A model generated the notes under the pieces. The model had not been told where the DNA came from, ran no database searches, and saw only the letters and a list, made by a program, of their open reading frames with translations. This document shows, one piece after another, positions 15,761 to 20,832 of a stretch of DNA of 20,832 nt (positions are counted from its first letter, which is position 1; each line of letters begins with the position of its first letter). Source of the stretch: CAYFKJ01 sp964528595 (lineage in GTDB: Bacteria; Pseudomonadota; Alphaproteobacteria; UBA2966). The position numbers were made by a program, and so were the translations under genes. The DNA is taken from contig CAZGTM010000064.1 in assembly GCA_964528595.1 (NCBI GenBank), positions 1 to 20,832 of the forward strand, written 5' to 3'.

Positions 15761-15821
15761 GACCTTCGTTGCGCGCCGCCGCACGACTTTTGCCATCACA
15801 ACATGACCGGAAAGAGTGCTC

Positions 15822-16871
15822 TTGTCCCAAACCGTTGATTATCCGTTCGCCGACCTGCCGGAGCCAGGCGAAACCATGGAAGTCGCCCCCGGCCTTCACT
15901 GGGTGCGCATGCCGCTGCCACTCGACCTCAACCACATCAACCTGTGGCTGGCCGACGACGGCGATAGCTGGAGCGTCATCGACACCGGCCTGAACACGCG
16001 CGAGATCCAGGAGCTGTGGCAGACCGTGATGGACAAGACGCTGGGCGGGCGGCCGGTCAAACGGGTCTACGTTACGCATCTGCATCCCGACCACATCGGC
16101 CTGGCCGGCTGGTTTACCGAGAAATGGGACGCCGAGGTCGCGATGTCGCGCTCCGATTGGTTCCTGGCGCGCCTGCTGACGTTGAGCGCCAGCGAAGTGC
16201 CGCCCGACCCGGTGATCGAATTTCATCGCCAACTGGGCTTGCCCGAAGATCTGGTTGAGATTTTCCGCACCGCCGGATACGGCAATTTCGCCAAGGGCGT
16301 TTACGAACTGCCCTTCGGCTACCGTCGCATCCAGGACGGCGACGTCGAAAACTTCGCCGGCAGCGAGTGGCGCGCCATGGAAGGGCTGGGCCATGCGCCT
16401 GAGCACATCTGTCACTACTCGGCGGAAAAAGGCGTTCTCATTGCCGGTGACCAGGTGTTGCCGCGCATCAGCCCGATCATCGGGGTCTACCCCAGCGAGC
16501 CCGATGCCGATCCGTTGACCGAATACGTCACGTCGCTGGCGACGTTCAAGAGCCTGCCCAAGGACACTCTGGTGCTGCCGGCCCACGGCAAACCCTTTTA
16601 CGGCCTGCATGAGCGCATCGACGAATTGATCGCCCATCATGACGAACGCTGCGACATCCTGATCGAACATTGCCAGACGCCGATGAGCGTCTATGAAACG
16701 CTGCCGCTGTTGTTCAAGCGTCCGCTTAAGGGACAAAGCATTTTCATGGCCATGGCCGAAGCGCTGGCTCATGCCCACAAGCTGATCAACGAGGGCCGGA
16801 TGGTGCGCGATGTCGACGCCAACGGTATCTTCCGATACCGGACGGTCATGAAGACCGGCGCCGCCGCCTAG
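15822..16871 (+). CDS. Metallo-beta-lactamase-fold hydrolase
   Basis: A 349-residue MBL-fold enzyme, a family that uses one or two metal ions to hydrolyse ester, thioester or similar bonds. The HxHxDH motif is THLHPDHIG (H86, H88, D90, H91). Further metal ligands are likely in GLGHAPEH, in AGDQVLP and in LPAHGKPF. A C-terminal region rich in helices (about 265-349) follows, with HDERCDILIEH typical of the group with a DUF4325 or winged-helix-like tail. The start is probably TTG 15822, with GGAAAGAG upstream; an in-frame GTG at 15816 is too close to that site. The gene stands between the acyl-CoA dehydrogenase and crotonase genes, so a CoA-thioester or lactone substrate is reasonable but unproven. 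Its TAG stop lies inside the CTAGGG end of a hairpin element. Confidence 0.88.
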   Translation: MSQTVDYPFADLPEPGETMEVAPGLHWVRMPLPLDLNHINLWLADDGDSWSVIDTGLNTREIQELWQTVMDKTLGGRPVKRVYVTHLHPDHIGLAGWFTEKWDAEVAMSRSDWFLARLLTLSASEVPPDPVIEFHRQLGLPEDLVEIFRTAGYGNFAKGVYELPFGYRRIQDGDVENFAGSEWRAMEGLGHAPEHICHYSAEKGVLIAGDQVLPRISPIIGVYPSEPDADPLTEYVTSLATFKSLPKDTLVLPAHGKPFYGLHERIDELIAHHDERCDILIEHCQTPMSVYETLPLLFKRPLKGQSIFMAMAEALAHAHKLINEGRMVRDVDANGIFRYRTVMKTGAAA

Positions 16872-16902
16872 GGTGTCTTCGCTAAGACGGAAAGCGCCTT
16901 GG
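16868..16902 (+). repeat. Short copy of the CTAGGG hairpin element
   Basis: As RNA, CTAGGGTGTCTTC (16868-16880) pairs with GAAAGCGCCTTGG (16890-16902) at 12 of 13 positions when G-U pairs are allowed. Alternative smaller stems are GTCTT/AAGAC (16875-16879 and 16884-16888), GAAAGC/GCTTTC (16890-16895 and 16902-16907) and GGGTG/CACCC (16871-16875 and 16907-16911). It shares CTAGGGTGT and ACGGAAAGCGCC with the larger element at 17751. It lies between the hydrolase stop and the crotonase start. Confidence 0.55.
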
Positions 16903-16931
16903 CTTTCACCCCTACCGAATTGGAGAGCGAC

Positions 16932-17729
16932 ATGAGCGATACCGTATTGATGGAGCGAGACGGCGCGGTGATGACGGTTGTTCTCAACCGGCCGGATTTT
17001 CTCAACGCCCTGGACGGTGAACTGGCGGTGGCCTACACCGAGGCGGTCGAAAGCATTGAGGCCGACACATCCATTCGCTGCGTCATCGTCAAGGGCGCCG
17101 GCGATCACTTCTGTGCCGGCGGCGATATCAACGCCTTCACGCCGGCTCGTTCGCTCGACAGCGAGGGCCGCCGCGCCATGTTCCGCCGCTTCATCGGCGC
17201 CATTCATCCGGCCATGCAGTGCATGCGGCGCATGCCCAAACCCATCATCGCCAGCACCCGCGGCGCCGTCGCCGGCTTCGGTTTCAGCCTGGCCGGCGCC
17301 TGCGACCTGACGGTCAGCGCCGACAATGCCGTCTTTACCCTGGCCTACAGTTTGATCGGCACCAGCCCCGACGGCTCGTCGACCTATTCCCTGCCGCGCC
17401 TGGTCGGAACCAAGAAGGCCATGGAGATCGCGCTGCTTGGCGACCGCTTCGATGCCGAGGAAGCCTTGGCTCTGGGTATCGTCAACCGTGTCGTGCCAGC
17501 CGACCAGCTTGACGCCGAAACCATGAAGCTTGCCGAGCGCCTGGCGGCGGGGCCCACCCGGGCCTACGCCAACACCAAGCAGCTGATCCACGCATCTTTG
17601 GGCAATTCTCTCAACGAGCAACTGGATATGGAACTGGAATGCTTCGCCGATTCCGCCTCCGCCGACGATTTCCAGGAGGGCGTCGCCGCTTTTCTCGAAA
17701 AACGCCCGGCCAAATTTCAGGGCAAATAA
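16932..17729 (+). CDS. Crotonase family enoyl-CoA isomerase, PaaG-like
   Basis: A 265-residue crotonase-fold protein acting on an enoyl-CoA. The oxyanion hole is formed by FCAGGD (60-65) and the GAVAGFG segment (111-117). The two glutamates of classical enoyl-CoA hydratase are not present: by alignment they fall on S119 and Y139. Instead there is an aspartate at D147 in GTSPDGSS, the place of the catalytic aspartate in PaaG and related delta-3/delta-2 enoyl-CoA isomerases. Isomerase is therefore a better call than hydratase. The ATG at 16932 has GGAGAG six bases upstream; an open frame to 16899 lies in the hairpin region and is rejected. It is probably co-transcribed with the hydrolase gene 60 bases upstream. 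With iorAB nearby, a role in aryl-acetyl-CoA or unsaturated fatty acid breakdown is possible. Confidence 0.88.
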   Translation: MSDTVLMERDGAVMTVVLNRPDFLNALDGELAVAYTEAVESIEADTSIRCVIVKGAGDHFCAGGDINAFTPARSLDSEGRRAMFRRFIGAIHPAMQCMRRMPKPIIASTRGAVAGFGFSLAGACDLTVSADNAVFTLAYSLIGTSPDGSSTYSLPRLVGTKKAMEIALLGDRFDAEEALALGIVNRVVPADQLDAETMKLAERLAAGPTRAYANTKQLIHASLGNSLNEQLDMELECFADSASADDFQEGVAAFLEKRPAKFQGK

Positions 17730-17750
17730 ACCGCTTCAAATTATCGCCAT

Positions 17751-17855
17751 CTAGGGTGTTTCAAGTTTTCCTTGAAACACTGAATGCCGCTAACACATTG
17801 TACCGCCTCGAAAATATGAGACGAGGCCTTTCCGTTGGAACGGAAAGCGCCCTAG
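17751..17855 (+). repeat. 105-bp palindromic element with CTAGGG/CCCTAG ends
   Basis: CTAGGGTGTTTC (17751-17762) and GAAAGCGCCCTAG (17843-17855) are imperfect terminal inverted repeats. Inside are GTGTTTCAAG/CTTGAAACAC (17756-17765 and 17771-17780), GCCTCG/CGAGGC (about 17806-17827) and CTTTCCGT/ACGGAAAG (17828-17847). It shares CTAGGGTGT and ACGGAAAGCGCC with the short copy at 16868. It lies 21 bases after the crotonase stop and may serve as a transcript end or RNA-stability structure. It could be a MITE- or REP-like repeat. No flanking target duplication is obvious. Confidence 0.6.
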
Positions 17856-17974
17856 CGCAAAAACCCCAGTCGCTGTAGCATACCGGCAAAACAAGCGGGG
17901 GGCGTGCATACGTGCGTCTAGTCCCGCTAACGATAACATTGTCCGCAAACAAATTGTCGGCATGGGAGGACGCG

Positions 17975-19696
17975 ATGAACGACGCCGTGTGGCTGAAAAA
18001 ATACCCTGAAAACATCAAGTGGGATCAGGAGTTTCCCGGCAAGCCGGTCTGGACTTTGATGGACGATGCGGTGCACCGCTTTCCATCGAACAACATTCTC
18101 GACTTTCTCGGCAAGAAGTACACATATGCCGAAATGGGACATCTGGTGGACCGTGCCGCGGCCGGCTTCCAGCGCCTCGGCGTCGGCAAGGGCATCAAGG
18201 TCGGCCTGTTCCTGCCGAACTGTCCGCAATTCGTGATTTCCTACTACGGCATCCTCAAGGCCGGCGGCACGGTGGTGAACTACAGTCCGCTCTATTCGGA
18301 ACAGGAATTGCTGCACCAGATCGAGGATTCGCACACCGACATCATGGTGACGCTGAACCTCAAGGTGCTCTATCCGAAAATGAAGGCCATGCTGGAGCAG
18401 AGCCGGGTCAAGACCTTGATCATCGGCACCATGCCGGAGGTTCTGCCGTTCCCCAAGAGCTTGCTCTTCCCGTTGTTCAAACGCGGCGACATCGCCAGCG
18501 TGCCCAATGACAGCGCCCACGTCGCCTTCGCCCAATTGATCAACAACGACGGCGCTTATACGCCTCAGGAGATTGATCCCGACCAGGACATCGCCGTGCT
18601 GCAGTACACCGGCGGCACCACCGGCGTTTCCAAGGGTGCGATGCTCAGCCATACCAACATCTACGCCAATACCCTGCAGGGCGAGTCGTGGTTCGAGGGC
18701 ATGGAGGAAGGCAAGGAACGCGTGATGGCGGTACTGCCGTTCTTCCACGTCTTCGCCATGACGGTGGTGATGAACCTGTCGATTTCGGCTGGCGCCGAGA
18801 TCATCATGCATCCACGCTTCGAGATCGAACCGGTACTGAAGGATATAACCGGCAAAAAGCCGACGCTGTTCCATGGCGTGCCGACCATGTACACGGCGAT
18901 CAACAACTATCCGAAGCTCAACGAGTACGATCTGTCGTCGATCAAGTACTGCCTTTCCGGTGGCGCGCCGTTGCCGGTGGAGGTCAAACAGAACTTCGAG
19001 AAACTCTCGGGCTGCAAGCTGGTTGAAGGTTACGGCCTGACGGAATCCTCGCCCATTGCCACGGCCAATCCGATTGTGGGCGTCAGCAAGGAGGCCTCCA
19101 TCGGCCTGCCCGTGCCTGGCACCAGCATCGTTATCACCGACCGCGAGGATCCCCATCGCGTGGTCAGCCAGGGCGAGGACGGCGAGATCTGCATCAAGGG
19201 GCCGCAGGTGATGATGGGTTATTGGGGGCGCGAGGAAGCCACCGCCGAAACCATTATCGACGGCTTGCTGCACACCGGCGACGTCGGCCACATGGATGAC
19301 GAAGGCTACACCTTCATCATCGACCGTATGAAGGACCTGGTGCTGGTCGGCGGTTTCAACGTCTTCCCGCGCCACGTCGAGGAGGCGATCTACCAGCACC
19401 CGGCGATCGAGGAAGTGACGGCCATCGGCGTCTCGGATGACTACCTCGGCCAGACCGTGAAGGCCTTCATCAAGCTGAAGGACGGCCAAAGCCTCAACGA
19501 CGATGAACTGAAGGCATTCCTCAAGGACAAGCTCGCCAAACATGCCATCCCGCGCCACATCGAGTTCCGTGACGAACTGCCCAAGACGATGATCGGCAAG
19601 CTCTCGAAGAAGGAGCTGGTGGCGGAGGAGAAAGAGGCCTACGAGGCCGCCAAGGCCAAGGGCGAAACGGTGGGCGAGAAACCGGCGGACGCCTGA
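17975..19696 (+). CDS. fadD: Long-chain fatty acid-CoA ligase (FadD type)
   Basis: A 573-residue ANL-superfamily enzyme that activates a fatty acid with ATP to the acyl-AMP and then the acyl-CoA, at the inner face of the membrane. The P-loop is YTGGTTGVSKGA (from 211), and the A5-type motif is GYGLTESSP. The hinge region reads IDRMKDLVLVGGFNVFPRHVEE, and the catalytic A10 lysine is K542 in PKTMIGKLSKKEL. The length is usual for FadD; a short charged tail (EEKEAYEAAKAKGE...) follows the lysine. The start is ATG 17975, with GGGAGG six bases upstream; the open frame to 17912 has no family similarity. The gene is separated from the crotonase gene by 245 bases holding the palindromic element, so it probably has its own promoter. 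Chain-length preference cannot be told. Confidence 0.94.
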   Translation: MNDAVWLKKYPENIKWDQEFPGKPVWTLMDDAVHRFPSNNILDFLGKKYTYAEMGHLVDRAAAGFQRLGVGKGIKVGLFLPNCPQFVISYYGILKAGGTVVNYSPLYSEQELLHQIEDSHTDIMVTLNLKVLYPKMKAMLEQSRVKTLIIGTMPEVLPFPKSLLFPLFKRGDIASVPNDSAHVAFAQLINNDGAYTPQEIDPDQDIAVLQYTGGTTGVSKGAMLSHTNIYANTLQGESWFEGMEEGKERVMAVLPFFHVFAMTVVMNLSISAGAEIIMHPRFEIEPVLKDITGKKPTLFHGVPTMYTAINNYPKLNEYDLSSIKYCLSGGAPLPVEVKQNFEKLSGCKLVEGYGLTESSPIATANPIVGVSKEASIGLPVPGTSIVITDREDPHRVVSQGEDGEICIKGPQVMMGYWGREEATAETIIDGLLHTGDVGHMDDEGYTFIIDRMKDLVLVGGFNVFPRHVEEAIYQHPAIEEVTAIGVSDDYLGQTVKAFIKLKDGQSLNDDELKAFLKDKLAKHAIPRHIEFRDELPKTMIGKLSKKELVAEEKEAYEAAKAKGETVGEKPADA

Positions 19697-19702
19697 GGGC
19701 GG

Positions 19703-20832
19703 CTATTCGACGGTGCGCAGCCTGGGCCGCGATCTGACGTCGGCCGCCGCCGGCTCGTCGTGGCGGGTCAATAACTTGCGTCCCTTGAGGACATAAACCC
19801 GTGCGCTGATGCCGCCCTTGAGGATGAGTTCACCCTTGTCCTCGAACTCGTAAAGGTGTTGAAGCTGCCAGTAAGTGGCTTCCGACACCTGAATGCAGTT
19901 CTCGGTGCCCTCCGACTCCAAACGGCTGGCCAGGTTGACGGTCTCGCCCCAGAGATCGAAGGCCGGTACCTTGGTGCCGATAACGCCCGAGACCACCGCG
20001 CCTGTCGCGATGCCCACCCTCATTTTGAGGGGCAAGCCGTTGTCCGCGGCGTACTGGTCGATGGCGTTGAGGGCTTCGATGGCGAATTCCACGACGGACT
20101 CGGCGCTGTCGGGGGAAGGGTTCCTGACGCCGCCCACCGCCATGTAGTTATCGCCGATGGTCTTGACCTTTTCGACGCCCTTCTGCTCGGCGATATCGTC
20201 CAGCTTCATGAAGATGTCGCTGAGGATCTCGACCAGATGGCCGGGCGCCAAACGGTTGGTGAGCGAGGTAAAGCCGACCAGATCGGCAAACAGGACCGTG
20301 GCCTCGCCGACGGCCTCGGCAATGGTTTCCTCGCCGTCCTTCAGCCGGTCGACGATCCGTTCGGGCAGGAAATTGCGCAGCATCGCGTCGCTGACCTTCT
20401 TTTCCTTCTTGAGTTCCAGTTTGAACTCGAAGGCGCTGCGTTCCTTCCATTCCAAAATCATGGTGTAGGCGAGGCCGATGATGGAGGCGGATACCAGAAC
20501 GTAGTTGGCGTTGACGAAGACGAACGCGGAACTTCCCGCTAGGTACATGGCGGCGTTGGACGTCACAAGAATGCCAAGGCAGGTTATTGCCGCCGGTACG
20601 AACAAAAGGCGCAACAGACCGCAGGCAAACATGATGGCGAGCAGGATGGTGGCGGCGCCGTAGCTGAAGCCGTCGGGCAGTTCATAGAGAACCGCCAGGA
20701 TGCCCGTGGTGCCGATCATCGCGGTAAGACCGAGAATCAGCTGGGACCAGCGGACGAAGGAGGGATGAAAGGTGAGACCGAAAACGCTGGCCGCAACGAC
20801 GACGCAGATCAGTCTGGCGGCCAGCATATAAA
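19703..20832 (-). CDS. Multi-spanning class III adenylate cyclase, 5' end beyond the window
   Basis: The frame stays open to the right edge, so the N-terminus is probably missing. Counting from the ATG at 20827, residues 1-125 hold about five membrane segments, a helical linker (126-160) follows, and the catalytic domain covers about 175-350. All key residues are present: metal aspartates D182 (FADLVGFTSLT) and D226 (KTIGDNYM), the adenine-site K222 and D291 (FDLWGETVNLASR), and N298 and R302. It is therefore very likely an active adenylate cyclase. Other cyclases with the same LTFHPxFxRW membrane segment have more sequence before it, which supports truncation by the window. The gene is tail-to-tail with fadD, six bases away. 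The signal sensed by the membrane part is unknown. Confidence 0.92.
   Translation of the reverse strand, partial: YMLAARLICVVVAASVFGLTFHPSFVRWSQLILGLTAMIGTTGILAVLYELPDGFSYGAATILLAIMFACGLLRLLFVPAAITCLGILVTSNAAMYLAGSSAFVFVNANYVLVSASIIGLAYTMILEWKERSAFEFKLELKKEKKVSDAMLRNFLPERIVDRLKDGEETIAEAVGEATVLFADLVGFTSLTNRLAPGHLVEILSDIFMKLDDIAEQKGVEKVKTIGDNYMAVGGVRNPSPDSAESVVEFAIEALNAIDQYAADNGLPLKMRVGIATGAVVSGVIGTKVPAFDLWGETVNLASRLESEGTENCIQVSEATYWQLQHLYEFEDKGELILKGGISARVYVLKGRKLLTRHDEPAAADVRSRPRLRTVE

Noticed and set aside
15738..17621. Long minus-strand open frame (627 codons) opposite the hydrolase and crotonase genes
   Set aside because: The plus-strand genes have clear motifs and ribosome sites. The antisense frame is open because of high GC codon bias and shows no domain.
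17927..19558. Long minus-strand open frame (543 codons) opposite fadD
   Set aside because: Shadow of the fadD codon pattern: no recognisable motif, and a His/Asp/Val-rich composition.
1..20832. CRISPR array, insertion sequence, prophage or defence island
   Set aside because: No regularly spaced repeats, transposase, integrase or known defence genes were seen, and most genes are ordinary metabolic or signalling genes.

Overview
The window looks like chromosomal DNA from a GC-rich alphaproteobacterium, most likely a Rhodospirillales-type organism. That placement is an inference from gene content: a long-form IorA/IorB pair, DmdC-type acyl-CoA dehydrogenase, class III adenylate cyclases, a RhlE-like helicase, and Sua5 next to a GlcD-type FAD enzyme. 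There are 17 convincing protein genes and no rRNA, tRNA, CRISPR array, transposase or phage gene.

Left part (1-4530): a stand-alone receiver-domain protein, then iorA-iorB on the minus strand with a 4-nt stop/start overlap. These encode indolepyruvate:ferredoxin oxidoreductase, which turns aryl-pyruvates into aryl-acetyl-CoA. A 9-bp perfect inverted repeat lies inside a plausible promoter upstream of iorA.

Signalling part (4531-7353): a plus-strand pair encodes a small tail-anchored protein and a membrane-anchored class III cyclase with a highly charged linker. Tail-to-tail with it are a minus-strand DUF2784 membrane protein and a cyclase-like protein whose catalytic residues all appear to be lost. 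A third cyclase, multi-spanning and cut by the right edge, closes the window.

Middle part (7543-13815): a RhlE-like DEAD-box helicase with a structured leader, a GNAT acetyltransferase, and a compact minus-strand run of Sua5, D-2-hydroxyacid dehydrogenase-like flavoprotein, MFS transporter and MaoC-like protein.

Right part (13911-19696): a plus-strand acyl-CoA catabolism cluster of DmdC/FadE-type acyl-CoA dehydrogenase, metallo-beta-lactamase-fold hydrolase, PaaG-like crotonase and FadD-type acyl-CoA ligase. A 32-bp near-perfect palindrome overlapping a promoter precedes the hydrolase-crotonase pair and resembles operators of acyl-CoA or branched-chain amino acid catabolism regulators. Two related hairpin elements with CTAGGG-type ends flank the crotonase gene.

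Together the metabolic genes suggest use of aromatic or branched amino acids and fatty acids through CoA esters, with cyclic-nucleotide signalling genes interspersed. The least explained parts are the small membrane protein-cyclase pair next to a degenerate cyclase, and the shared hairpin element.
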